From Thiohalocapsa halophila (GTDB lineage Bacteria > Pseudomonadota > Gammaproteobacteria > Chromatiales > Chromatiaceae): 48,188 bases of DNA. The notes beneath the pieces are model-generated. The model had not been told where the DNA came from, searched no databases, and saw only the letters and a list, made by a program, of their open reading frames with translations. The DNA is taken from NCBI RefSeq assembly GCF_016583825.1, contig NZ_NRRV01000041.1:1-48188 (forward strand), read 5' to 3'. The position numbers were made by a program, and so were the translations under genes. Of this stretch, positions 26,659 through 35,511 are shown one piece after another; position 1 is the stretch's first letter; each line of letters opens with the position of its first letter.

Positions 26659-28827
26659 TCACCCTTGGTGTGGCCCAATGTGGTTGGCGTACCACTTCAG
26701 ATGCTCCAGCAGCTCGGTGGTGCGCGACACCGATGACTGCACGCTCTCCAGCATCTCCGGCACGCGGGCCATATCCAAATTCTCGGTGATCTCCAGCGCC
26801 GCGAGCTGCGCATTGCCCAAGAGACTGTTGAGCAGGTCGCGGTACCTGAGGTCCTGCGCCGTATCCAGCGGCAGGCTCAGCATGCGGTGGCGCCCGAGCA
26901 CTTCCACCTGGAAGCGCTGGCGCGCCTCATCCGCCGCCTTGCGCTCGCGCAGGTCGTTGAAGAGAAACACAAAGCCCAACAGCTGATTGGGTGTGGAGAG
27001 CACGGGGTCGGCGCGGATCCGAAAGGGGCGACGATCCTCGTCGGCGGTATCCAGCAGTACCTCCCCGCGCCAGGGACGACCTTGCTCACGCAGCGCCTCG
27101 ATCTGCCGCCCGGCCTCGGCAGGGTCGGAGAAGAGTCCGAGCATGTCGGTGATGGTCGCCGCCGCCCGATCCTGCGGCACCAGGCCATCGAAGGCCGCGT
27201 TGGTCTGGAGGATCTCACCGGCGGCGGTAACAATGACCACCGGCTGATCGCAGTGGCGCACGGCGGCCTTGATCTGCTCCAGCTGCTGCTTGGCGATGAG
27301 CACGCGCACCGACCGGAACTGCTGAATGACATCCGCCACCGACTCGCCGATGAGCCGCGCGGTGGATTTGTCGCAGTCGCTCCAGGGATCGCAAGTACCC
27401 TCCACCACTTGGTACCACTTGGCGAAGGACTGCCGCGGCGAGAGCTGGCTCGGGTCGTCGCCGATCTCCACGGCCTTGAACGGATTGCCGCCCCAGGTCA
27501 GCGTGCGCACCCGCTCGGGACGGAACCAGATCAGATACTCGCCGGGGGCGGCGGAAATCGGGGCGGCGATCAGCCCCGCCGCGACTTCCGTCAGCGCCGC
27601 GAATTTCGGATCCTCGCTCGGCAGCGATGCGGTCGCGTGCACCGGCGCCCGGGGCTGCGCGTCGAGCCAGGCGGCGATCTCGCGCAATTGCTGGGTGCCC
27701 GGGACTTCGCCCGCGGTCACGGCCTCGCCGTCGCGCAGCAGCGCGATTCCACCCGCTTTCAGCGACTGCATGGCCTGGGTATCGTCGAACAGCGCCCCCT
27801 CCCAGTCGCCGTTGGTGGAGACGGCCTCCACCATCCGCTGCTCGAGCCGCCGCACCGAGAGCTCCGCATAGGACTGGGCGAAGCTCTCCAAGGCGGCGAT
27901 GCGGGTGGAGACGGCCTCGGCGAGCAGCTCGCAGGCCACCCGGGTCTGGTAGGGACTCTGCCGCGCGCTGTAGTGGTGGCAGGCGATCAGTCCCCAAAGC
28001 CTCCCGCCAACCAGCAGCGAGGCTACCAGGGTCGCGGACACGCCCATGTTCTTGAGGTACTGGATGTGGATCGGCGACATGCTGCGCAGGCAGCACAGGG
28101 ACATATCGAGCTCCGCGCCGCTGATGGGCGAGAGGGCGGGCGTCAATGGCACCGGTGCATAGGCGACGTCCACCAGCACCCGCACACGGTTGCGCATATA
28201 CAGCCGGCGGGCCATTTGCGGGATATCGCTGGCGGGATAGCGGTTGCCCAGATAGGCTTCCAGGTGAGCCTCCCGACGCTCGGCGAGCACCTCGCCGTGA
28301 CCGTCCTCATCGAAGCGATAGACCATGACCCGGTCATAGCCGGCAAGCTCCTTGAAGATCGCGGCCGCCTCTCCACACAGCGCGTCCAGCGAGTTGCTGG
28401 CCGAGATCCTGCTGAGTGCATCGCAGACCGGTCCGGAGAGGTCGCTGGCGGGGCCGGCGATCTCCAGCTCCAGAATGAGACCGCCGCCGGCGGGTCGATG
28501 CAGGGTGCCGTCGAGCGCCGCATCCAGCCCGTCTACGCGACAGCGCACGGCCGCCGGGATGGCGTCCAGCCGCTCATGAGCATGGGACCTGACCAGAGGC
28601 TCGAGGTCGCCGCCCAGGTCCGCCAGCGACGCGCCGATCACGCCGTCCCGACAGCCCAGAAAGGACCCGGCGTTGGCACTGGACTGGACGACGACGAGAT
28701 CGGGCTCGCGCAGCAGAAGCAGGGCGCCGTTGGGCTGGATGGAGCCTGCGAGGTGGATCTGCTCGCGCTCGCAATTGGACAGATCGGCCCGGCCAAAGGC
28801 CGGATTCGCGGCGGCATGGTCTGACAT
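26659..28827 (-). CDS. bphP: Bacteriophytochrome without histidine kinase (PAS-GAF-PHY-PAS), RpBphP1-like
   Basis: A 722-residue red/far-red photoreceptor that should bind biliverdin. C19 in LSNCEREQIHLAGSIQPNG is the chromophore-attachment cysteine. The GAF domain (about 140-315) has PASDIPQ at 198-204 with D201, SPIH at 251-254 and CHHYS at 283-287. The PHY domain carries the tongue motif SPRQSF (463-468). After about residue 515 a PAS domain follows (VVIVTAAGEILQTNAAFDGL), then a helical tail without the H, N and G boxes of a kinase. This layout and length match R. palustris BphP1, which works by binding PpsR2. The ppsR gene lies directly upstream on the same strand, 290 bases away. No haem oxygenase for biliverdin synthesis is in the window. 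Confidence 0.92.
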   Translation of the reverse strand: MSDHAAANPAFGRADLSNCEREQIHLAGSIQPNGALLLLREPDLVVVQSSANAGSFLGCRDGVIGASLADLGGDLEPLVRSHAHERLDAIPAAVRCRVDGLDAALDGTLHRPAGGGLILELEIAGPASDLSGPVCDALSRISASNSLDALCGEAAAIFKELAGYDRVMVYRFDEDGHGEVLAERREAHLEAYLGNRYPASDIPQMARRLYMRNRVRVLVDVAYAPVPLTPALSPISGAELDMSLCCLRSMSPIHIQYLKNMGVSATLVASLLVGGRLWGLIACHHYSARQSPYQTRVACELLAEAVSTRIAALESFAQSYAELSVRRLEQRMVEAVSTNGDWEGALFDDTQAMQSLKAGGIALLRDGEAVTAGEVPGTQQLREIAAWLDAQPRAPVHATASLPSEDPKFAALTEVAAGLIAAPISAAPGEYLIWFRPERVRTLTWGGNPFKAVEIGDDPSQLSPRQSFAKWYQVVEGTCDPWSDCDKSTARLIGESVADVIQQFRSVRVLIAKQQLEQIKAAVRHCDQPVVIVTAAGEILQTNAAFDGLVPQDRAAATITDMLGLFSDPAEAGRQIEALREQGRPWRGEVLLDTADEDRRPFRIRADPVLSTPNQLLGFVFLFNDLRERKAADEARQRFQVEVLGRHRMLSLPLDTAQDLRYRDLLNSLLGNAQLAALEITENLDMARVPEMLESVQSSVSRTTELLEHLKWYANHIGPHQG

Positions 28828-29117
28828 GGCGGCTGGCGTCTACGGCAAGTGCAGCCCGGGCGATTGACCGAGGCCATTCGTGGTCGTTGTCGTAATCCTG
28901 GTCTTAATCGTGTCGATCATCCAGCAGAACGTCGACAACGGCCGCGGACGGTCTCGCCATTTCCAGACTGCGGCACCGGTGGAGGACGGCGTCTAGCCCG
29001 AGACCGCGCACGCCTCCGGGTCTAGGTTGTCGCTCGCGGCCGCGACAATGCTCCCGGACATGCGCTGGCTTCGGAACAGGACCGACGGCGTCTGCGCACG
29101 GGCACTCGCCCTGCGGC

Positions 29118-30548
29118 TCAGGCACCCTGCTCCGGCTTATCATCCACTGCCAGCCCGTAGCGGGCGAGCTTCACGTAGAGACTCTGGCGGCTCAGGCCGA
29201 TGAGCTCGGCGGCAGCACGCCTGTTGCCGCCGGTGAGCTTGAGGGCCGCCTGGATGTACTGCTTCTCCAACACCCGAACCCTATCCTCTACATATTGGCG
29301 CAGGCTGGTCTTGCCGATGCGGCCACTCAGCGCATCGACCAGCGCCGCATCCGCCTCGTCGGCGGCCGCCGGTGGATCGGCCTCATTGCCAGCGTCCCGG
29401 CGCGTGAGTCGGCGCCCGACGTCGCGGACGAAGACGCCGATGAACTGCGGCGCCTCCAGCGTGCTGCCGCAGGCGGAGACCTCCACTTCGCTCTCGATGC
29501 CCAATTCGCCGCGTACCGTGGTCGTGAGAAGTCGCACCGCCCCCAACCGCGCCACATTGGCCAGCAGCACGTGAACGTCCGCCCCCGGGCGCCCGAGCCA
29601 GCGGCCCAGTGACTCGCCGATCAGCGCCGACTCCGAGCCGACCTGCACCAAGTCGAGAAAAGACAGGTTGGCGCGCAGTATGCTCCCCGCCGGATCGACG
29701 GCGACGAATCCATCCGGCGCTCGCTCCAACAGGCTCTCCACGGGCACGCCCTCGCGGCGCTCAGGCACCACACCGTCGCGACCCGAGGGCCAGAACTGCA
29801 CCAGAAAGACATCGTTCGGCAAGGCCTCGTTGGGTGCGGCGGCGATGAGCGAGGCACGGACCATCCAGGCCTGCCGTCCCGGCCCGAGGCGCATCAGCAT
29901 GCCTGGAGCCTTGCCCTGCTCGCGGACCTGGCGCAGCAATCGCTCGAAGCCGCCTCGCTCTTCCGGCGGCAGCCAGTCCGAGAGCTTGCGCGCACCGGCG
30001 GAGCGCGCGGCCGATGCCGGCAGCCCCAGGGCCGCCGCCGCAGCCGGGTTACGCTCGCGAATGGACAAATCCTTGGCATCCACCAGCATCACGGCGTCGC
30101 GGGACGACGTAAAAAGCAGCCGATAACGAGTCTCGATTTCACGCCGCTTCCAGTAGTCGCGCTCCATCGTCTGCTGCGCGTCTGCGATGCGATTCTGCAG
30201 CTCGCTGATGACGTTGAGATTCTTGCCGATGGCAATGAGGCTGCTGCCCGCGCCGAGCCGCACCGTCGTGTATTCGATGGGGACTTCGCGCCCGCTGCTG
30301 GGCAAGCGCTGGACCACTTGGCTGAACGCCGAGACCCCGCGGTGCCGAGCATCTTCCACCATACGCCGGAGGTGCTCGCCGTCGGCACTGCGCACCGTCT
30401 CCATCCAGGGTGTACCGATCCAGGCATCGGGGTGCTCGCCCTCGAACGCCGGGGACAAGGTCGCCTCCCTGATCACGCCTTGCAGGTCGAGGATCAGCTT
30501 GACGTCGGGGGCTGCGGCGTTATCAAGGGCCATAGGCAGATGGATCAC
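29118..30548 (-). CDS. ppsR: PpsR/CrtJ-type transcriptional regulator of photosynthesis genes
   Basis: PpsR/CrtJ proteins repress (rarely activate) bch, crt and puc genes. The 476-residue protein shows an N-terminal PAS-like domain (about 12-110), a glutamine-rich linker helix (SELQNRIADAQQTMERDYWKRR, 115-136), two PAS domains (about 140-255 and 265-375) and a Fis-type helix-turn-helix at the end (TGGNRRAAAELIGLSRQSLYVKLARYGL, 439-466). Only one cysteine exists (C360, second PAS), so the intramolecular disulfide used by CrtJ is not possible. The start is GTG 30548; ATG 30533 is an alternative. The linker is the region known to contact BphP1 in the R. palustris PpsR2 system. bphP follows downstream on the same strand. 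Confidence 0.9.
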   Translation of the reverse strand: MIHLPMALDNAAAPDVKLILDLQGVIREATLSPAFEGEHPDAWIGTPWMETVRSADGEHLRRMVEDARHRGVSAFSQVVQRLPSSGREVPIEYTTVRLGAGSSLIAIGKNLNVISELQNRIADAQQTMERDYWKRREIETRYRLLFTSSRDAVMLVDAKDLSIRERNPAAAAALGLPASAARSAGARKLSDWLPPEERGGFERLLRQVREQGKAPGMLMRLGPGRQAWMVRASLIAAAPNEALPNDVFLVQFWPSGRDGVVPERREGVPVESLLERAPDGFVAVDPAGSILRANLSFLDLVQVGSESALIGESLGRWLGRPGADVHVLLANVARLGAVRLLTTTVRGELGIESEVEVSACGSTLEAPQFIGVFVRDVGRRLTRRDAGNEADPPAAADEADAALVDALSGRIGKTSLRQYVEDRVRVLEKQYIQAALKLTGGNRRAAAELIGLSRQSLYVKLARYGLAVDDKPEQGA

Positions 30549-30639
30549 CGGTGCTCGACCGGACTCGGACAGTGTTGGGCAAGGTCAAGGTCGGCACCCG
30601 CGCTCTGGCCCGCGCTGCATCCGAAAGTCAATCGCAAAT

Positions 30640-30656
30640 ACTTTAGTATACAAGGT
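30640..30656 (-). promoter_or_regulatory. AT-rich patch with -10-like hexamer upstream of ppsR
   Basis: In a GC-rich gap the segment TTGTATACTAAAGTATTTG (minus strand) stands out. It contains TATACT, a good -10 hexamer, about 95 bases before the ppsR start, and overlaps the inverted pair ATACT-TT-AGTAT. No matching -35 is evident at 16-18 bases. No TGT-N12-ACA PpsR box was found in this gap, so autoregulation of the classic kind is not supported. Confidence 0.4.
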
Positions 30657-30763
30657 TTTTGCTCAACCACTGAGGCTTGATGCGCAATTCGGCGGCGCAA
30701 GCACGCGGCAGTGACGCAAGGGCGGACTCGCCGAGACCGCATACCATCGGCCGTGATCGGGGC

Positions 30764-31417
30764 CTAGCGCCCCCCGCGCCACCGCAGCCAGAGCGCAAGG
30801 GCCGCGGCGAGCAGCGGCAGGGGCCACAGCGGGTCTGCGAAGACGTGCAGCATGGCCGCGGCCAGCGCGCACCAGAGCAAGGGCACCGGCAGGAGCAGCC
30901 AGGCGACGCGCCCCGGCAGCAGGGTCAGCACACCGAGTGTGCCAATGGCCGTGGCGTCCGGTGCACTGCCGAACCAGCCAACGGCGAGCCAGCCGCGCCC
31001 GCCGGCCCAAGCCAACACCGGCAGCAGCAGCACCGCCGCCGCGAGCAGCCACCAGCCGGGCGCCCGCCAGGCCGGCGCGGTGGCGGGCCCGGACGCCAGT
31101 ATCGGCGCGGCGAGCGCCAATAGCAGGCCCTGTGCCGCGAAGGCCCACGCGAGCCAGTCGGCCGCCCACAGCAGCGCACCCAGCTCCCGATGCAAGAAGG
31201 CCCAGGCGACCCAGAGCCAGCACAGGCCGAGCAAGGCGAGCGCCGCACGCAGCCGCCCGGGGCGCCCGCCCACCGTGAGCCACAACACCAGCACACCGAT
31301 GCCGACACCCGCGGCCACCGCCGGCAGCTGCTGGCGATTGTAGGCGGCGATGAGTGCCAGCCAGGTGTCCCGCGCGAAGGGCACCAGATCGGCGAGCCCG
31401 TAGCTGAGCCATTCCAT
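30764..31417 (-). CDS. DUF6064-like integral membrane protein
   Basis: The 217-residue product is rich in Leu, Ala and Trp and has about six to seven membrane segments. The N-terminus MEWLSYGLADLVPFARDTWLALIAAYN and the late segment GWFGSAPDATAIGTLGVLTLLPG resemble the DUF6064 family, whose members carry a similar small-residue/Pro-Thr stretch in that place. Function is unknown. It ends with TAG. The gene lies upstream of ppsR on the same strand but 215 bases away, so a common role with light regulation is not established. Confidence 0.65.
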   Translation of the reverse strand: MEWLSYGLADLVPFARDTWLALIAAYNRQQLPAVAAGVGIGVLVLWLTVGGRPGRLRAALALLGLCWLWVAWAFLHRELGALLWAADWLAWAFAAQGLLLALAAPILASGPATAPAWRAPGWWLLAAAVLLLPVLAWAGGRGWLAVGWFGSAPDATAIGTLGVLTLLPGRVAWLLLPVPLLWCALAAAMLHVFADPLWPLPLLAAALALWLRWRGGR

Positions 31418-31452
31418 GCGCGGTCGCCACCGCCCGCTCCGGCGCGCCGAGC

Positions 31453-32400
31453 CTAGAGCTTCGCAAAGTCCGCCGCCATGCGCCGGCGCAGCGCCGCATC
31501 CGGCAGCGGGCCGCGGGCGGCGGCCATGTTCTCGCGCATGTGATCCACGCGGCTGGTGGCCGGGATGGCGCAGGTGACGGCGGGATGGGAGACGATGAAG
31601 GTCAGCAGCGCCTGCGGCCAGGTGTCGCAGCCGATGTCCTTGCCCCAGCCCGGCAGCGGCTTGCCGGCGGCGCGCTCCGGCAGTGCGCCGCGGCGATAGG
31701 GCCGGTTGGCGATGACGGCAATGCCCCGCTCTTCTGCCAGCGGCAGCAGGCGTGCTTCGGCCTCGCGGTCGACGATATTGTAGGTGAGCTGGACGAAGTC
31801 GATGGGCTCGCCCTGCATCACCCGCTCGAGCTCGCGGTGGCGGCGGCCGTGGGACGTGGTCATACCGATATAGCGCACCTGCCCGTTCGCGCGCATGGCT
31901 TTGAGCGTCTCCAAGTGGGCCCGCCAGGCCAGCAGGTTGTGCACCTGGAGCAGGTCGAAGCGCGGCAACTGCCAGAGCCCGCGGGACTGCTCGATCTCGG
32001 CGCGACCCGCATCACCGTCGCTGGTCCAGACCTTGGTGGCGGAGAACAGCCCGCGCCGCTCGGCGTCCGCGGGCAGGGTGTTGCCCAGCACCGCCTCGGC
32101 GGAGCCATACATGGGGGAGGAGTCGATCATGCCGCCGCCGGCGGCGAAGAAGGCGTCGAGAATGTCCCGGCGCGTGGCCAGTGCCGACGCGTTGTCACCG
32201 ACGTTGAAGGTGATCCAGGTGCCCATGCCGATGGCGGGCAGCGGCTCGCCAGAGGCCGGAATGGGCTTGGTCAGGGCCGACGCGGCGCTCGGCCCGGCGC
32301 CGGCGGTTGCGCCCAAGGCGAGGCCGGGCAAGGCGCCGGCGGCGAGGAGGCCGGATGCGGCGTGGAGCAGTCGGCGGCGGGAGGGATCGAAGCCTGACAT
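31453..32400 (-). CDS. Aldo/keto reductase with Tat export signal
   Basis: A 315-residue NAD(P)H-dependent oxidoreductase. ATG 32400 is chosen because it gives a twin-arginine signal, DPSRRRLLHAASGLLAAGALPGLALG, so the enzyme should be folded in the cytoplasm and exported. The catalytic tetrad of the AKR fold is visible: Asp and Tyr in GGGMIDSSPMYGSAEAVLG, Lys in FSATKVW, and His in DLLQVHNLLAW. Substrate is unknown; Tat-exported AKRs of this type occur in several proteobacteria. It ends with TAG at 31453-31455. A palindromic repeat and a heptamer array separate it from rapA. Confidence 0.85.
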   Translation of the reverse strand: MSGFDPSRRRLLHAASGLLAAGALPGLALGATAGAGPSAASALTKPIPASGEPLPAIGMGTWITFNVGDNASALATRRDILDAFFAAGGGMIDSSPMYGSAEAVLGNTLPADAERRGLFSATKVWTSDGDAGRAEIEQSRGLWQLPRFDLLQVHNLLAWRAHLETLKAMRANGQVRYIGMTTSHGRRHRELERVMQGEPIDFVQLTYNIVDREAEARLLPLAEERGIAVIANRPYRRGALPERAAGKPLPGWGKDIGCDTWPQALLTFIVSHPAVTCAIPATSRVDHMRENMAAARGPLPDAALRRRMAADFAKL

Positions 32401-32495
32401 GGGCAGGGCTCTGGCTGGGGCGGATTGCGCTAGGACGTTCGACAGGGGCTTGGGGGCTCCTGTTCCGAGCCGCCAGCACCATAAGGGCTGCGACA

Positions 32496-32521
32496 TCGGG
32501 CTTCGCCGGCGCTCAGCCCGA
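32496..32521. repeat. Palindromic repeat, TCGGGCTTCG family
   Basis: TCGGGCT at 32496-32502 and AGCCCGA at 32515-32521 form a hairpin around TCGCCGGCGCTC. The same arms and a similar loop occur in reverse orientation at 9840-9864. It lies between rapA and the aldo/keto reductase gene and may act as a transcript-stabilising or terminating stem. Confidence 0.6.
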
Positions 32522-32536
32522 CCGACGCACCTCTGC

Positions 32537-32562
32537 CTTCACCCTTCAAACTTCAAACTTCA
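32537..32562 (-). repeat. Heptamer tandem repeat, AGTTTGA family, beginning at the rapA stop
   Basis: On the minus strand the sequence after the last rapA sense codon reads TGA, AGTTTGA, AGTTTGA, AGGGTGA. The TGA trinucleotide therefore recurs every seven bases, starting with the rapA stop codon itself (32562-32560). Because seven is one more than a multiple of three, successive copies fall in successive reading frames. The same unit is found in the arrays at 13406-13671. Confidence 0.75.
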
Positions 32563-35391
32563 TCCATGGGCAACGAGCCGCAGCGCATCCAGCCGGAGAT
32601 GGGCGCGGGAGAGCACCTGCCCGAGCCGCTCCCGGCGCAGTTGGAGCTGGCCGATCTCCTCGTCCCGAATGCTGGGGTTGACCTTGGCCAGCGCCATCAG
32701 GCGCTCGATCTCGGTGTCGAGCATCTGCTGCATGCGTGCCACCGCCGCTTCGCGCATATCGGTGACGGCAGTCTCGGCGCGCTCTTCGCCCGCGGCGAAC
32801 ATGCGCTCCAGCGCCGGGGTCTTGGCGGTGATCAGCGCCGTGGCGAGCTTGCGGTTGCCGGTGAGGCATTTACCGCTCAGGGTCTCGGTGGCGATGGCCT
32901 CGGCATGGTCACGGCCGCGCTCGTCGAGCAGCAGCCGCAGCCCGAGCCGCGGCAGGAAGCGCTGCACCTGCAGCGCCGGCGGCGCCGGGCATTCGGCGAC
33001 GTAGAGCATCTCCAGCAGCAGGGCCCCGGCGCTGAAGCCCGGATTGCGGGTCAGCATCACGGCGGCGCTGCCGAGATCCGAGCCCGTGAGCTGGTCCATG
33101 GCCGCCAGGGTCAGCGGGTGCTCCCAGCTGAGAAAGGCGCGGTCCTCGTGGGCGAGCGCGTCGTTGCGGTCGAAGGTGACGGTCAGGCCGTCCTCCGGCA
33201 GCCCCGGGAACTGCTCCTGGAGCATGTGTCGGCCCGGGTGCAGCACCAGGGAGCCGCCGGGTCCGGGCTCCTGGTCCACGCCGAAGGCGTCCCAGAAGGC
33301 ATTCAGGTACTCGAACAGCGCGCGATCGCGGTCCACGTCCTCCAGGCGCTGTACCAGCTCCGCAGAGACCTCCGGCCGATGGGAGCCGAGCTCCAGCAGG
33401 CGGTCGCGGCCGGCGGCCAGCTCAGCGTTGAGCGTCTCGCGCAGCGCAGCGGCATCCTGCACCAGCGCGGTGACGTCCGACCCCGCGGGGTCCGCCCCTG
33501 CGCCCAGGGCTCCCTGAAGCCGCTCGCCGAGGCGCTCGTACACCGCCGCCGCGGAGGGGCAGTGCCGGGCCAAGGCATCCAGTCCTTCGGCATACCAGCG
33601 GTACAGGATCTCCATGCCGGTGCCGGACAAATAGGGCACGTGGATCTCCACCGCGCTGCTCTGGCCGATGCGGTCGAGCCGGCCGATGCGCTGCTCCAGC
33701 AGCTCCGGGTCCAGCGGCAGGTCGAACAGCACCAGGTGGTGGGCGAACTGGAAGTTGCGCCCTTCGCTGCCGATCTCCGAGCACAGCAGCAGTCGCGTGC
33801 CCTCCTCGGGGTCTGCGAAGTAGGCCGCCGCGCGGTCGCGCTCGACGATTTCCATGCCCTCGTGGAAGACGGCGGCATGCACGCCGTGGCGCTCGTGCAG
33901 GTGGGCGCGCAGCGCCAGCACCGTCTCGGCGCGGGCGGCGATGAGCAGGATCTTCGCCGGCTGCTGTTCCTTCAGCAGCTCCAGGAGCCAGGGCACGCGC
34001 GGGTCCTGCTCCGGCCAATCGACACCGGCGCCGACTTCCGGGTGGATGGGCTCCAGGGGCTCGGACTCCGTTTCTGCGGGGGGCGCGGCCGGCGGGGTGC
34101 CGTAACCACCCGCGGGGGTCAGTGGGTAGGCGTGCGGGCGGCGCTCCGGAAAGCCGTCCACCGCGGCGCGGGTGTTGCGAAACAGCAGGCGCGAGGTGCC
34201 GTGGCGGTCCAGCAGGCGCTCGACGACGGTCTCGGTGTCCAGGTCGCTGGCGTCACCCAAGAGCTCCGTCAGCCGGTCCTGCTGCGCGGCGTCGAGGTCG
34301 GCGCCTGCCAGCAGCCGCGCGGCGATGTCGGCGATGGCGGCGTACTCGTCTTCCTCGGCCGCGAAGGCGTCGTAGTCCGAGAAGCGCTCCGGGTCCAACA
34401 GGCGCAACCGCCCGAAGTGGCCCATGCGCCCTAGCTGCTCGGGGGTCGCCGTCAGCAGCAGCACCCCCGGCGTTTGGTCGGCCAGGGCCTCTACGATGTC
34501 ATAGTCGAGTCCGCTGTCCTCCGGCGTCCAGGCCAGGTGGTGGGCCTCGTCGACGATGAGCAGGTCCCAGTCGGCGCCGAGCACCGCGGCGGCGTGCGCC
34601 GGCGTCTCTGTCAGAAGATCCAGGGAGCACAGCACGCGCTGCTCGGTCTCGAAGGCGTTGGCGGCGCCGCGGGCGGCGAGCCGCTCGCGGTCGAACAGCG
34701 CGAAGTGCAGGTTGAACCGCCGCAGCAGCTCCACCAGCCATTGGTGCAGCAAGGGCTCCGGCACCAGCACCAGCACCCGCTTGGCGCGGCCGTCCAGCAG
34801 CATCCGGTGCAGGATCAGTCCCGCCTCGATGGTCTTGCCAAGGCCCACCTCGTCCGCCAGCAGCACCCGGGGCGCAAAGCGCTCGGCGACTTCAGCGGCG
34901 ATATAGAGCTGGTGCGGTATCGGGGCGATGCGCGCGCCCACCAGGCCGCGCACAGGCTCCGTCGGCCAGACGCCGCGGTGATGCCAGGTGCGCTGGCGCA
35001 GCCGAAACCAGGCATCGCGGTCCAGCCGGCCGGCGAGGAGCTTCTGCTGCGGGCGGTTCAGATGCAGGTCCGCAGCCAGCAGCTGCTCCGGCACCTTGTG
35101 GGTCGCGCCGTCGACATCCTCGCCATTGTAGACAAGCAGCTGCGACTGCTCTTCCACGGCCACCACCGTGACCTCGAGCCCGTCGATGTCGCGGATGACG
35201 TCGCCGACCCCGAACACCGCCCGCCATAGCGGCGCGGTGCGACGGGCATAGAGGCGTTGCTCGCCGGTGGCGGGGAAGCGCATGGTGACGGTGCGCTCGT
35301 CACTGGCCTCGACGATGCCGAGGCCGAGCTCCGCCTGGGTCTCGGACAGCCAACGCTGACCGGGTCTGAACTCGGGAGGGGCTTCGGGCAT
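32560..35391 (-). CDS. rapA: RNA polymerase-associated ATPase RapA (HepA), SWI2/SNF2 family
   Basis: RapA uses ATP to recycle RNA polymerase stalled after termination. The 943-residue product from ATG 35391 (MPEAPPEFRPGQRWLSETQAELGLG) has the N-terminal Tudor-like region, then Walker A DEVGLGKTIEAG (about 180), DEAHH (281), LLTATPEQLG, and in the second helicase lobe GSEGRNFQFAHHLVLFDLP followed by QRIGRLDRIGQ. The C-terminal spacer and basic tail are complete; E. coli RapA is 968 residues. An upstream in-frame ATG at 35481 would add an unrelated basic stretch and is not preferred. RapA is largely restricted to gammaproteobacteria, which helps place the organism. Confidence 0.94.
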   Translation of the reverse strand: MPEAPPEFRPGQRWLSETQAELGLGIVEASDERTVTMRFPATGEQRLYARRTAPLWRAVFGVGDVIRDIDGLEVTVVAVEEQSQLLVYNGEDVDGATHKVPEQLLAADLHLNRPQQKLLAGRLDRDAWFRLRQRTWHHRGVWPTEPVRGLVGARIAPIPHQLYIAAEVAERFAPRVLLADEVGLGKTIEAGLILHRMLLDGRAKRVLVLVPEPLLHQWLVELLRRFNLHFALFDRERLAARGAANAFETEQRVLCSLDLLTETPAHAAAVLGADWDLLIVDEAHHLAWTPEDSGLDYDIVEALADQTPGVLLLTATPEQLGRMGHFGRLRLLDPERFSDYDAFAAEEDEYAAIADIAARLLAGADLDAAQQDRLTELLGDASDLDTETVVERLLDRHGTSRLLFRNTRAAVDGFPERRPHAYPLTPAGGYGTPPAAPPAETESEPLEPIHPEVGAGVDWPEQDPRVPWLLELLKEQQPAKILLIAARAETVLALRAHLHERHGVHAAVFHEGMEIVERDRAAAYFADPEEGTRLLLCSEIGSEGRNFQFAHHLVLFDLPLDPELLEQRIGRLDRIGQSSAVEIHVPYLSGTGMEILYRWYAEGLDALARHCPSAAAVYERLGERLQGALGAGADPAGSDVTALVQDAAALRETLNAELAAGRDRLLELGSHRPEVSAELVQRLEDVDRDRALFEYLNAFWDAFGVDQEPGPGGSLVLHPGRHMLQEQFPGLPEDGLTVTFDRNDALAHEDRAFLSWEHPLTLAAMDQLTGSDLGSAAVMLTRNPGFSAGALLLEMLYVAECPAPPALQVQRFLPRLGLRLLLDERGRDHAEAIATETLSGKCLTGNRKLATALITAKTPALERMFAAGEERAETAVTDMREAAVARMQQMLDTEIERLMALAKVNPSIRDEEIGQLQLRRERLGQVLSRAHLRLDALRLVAHG

Positions 35392-35511
35392 GAGGACTCG
35401 CGGTTGCGGTTGGGGACGGGTCCGGGCGACGCCGGACCGGCTGTGCGTTATCTGCCGACGGCGCCGGCTGTGATCACTCAAGAGGCGAGCGGCGACAGCG
35501 GCGGCGCGGCA

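Noticed and set aside
28911..28937. Inverted repeat TGTCGA-N15-TCGACA between ppsR and bphP as a PpsR site
   Set aside because: PpsR/CrtJ boxes are TGT-N12-ACA; the spacing here is 21 and no TGT-N12-ACA was found in the gaps before bphP or ppsR.
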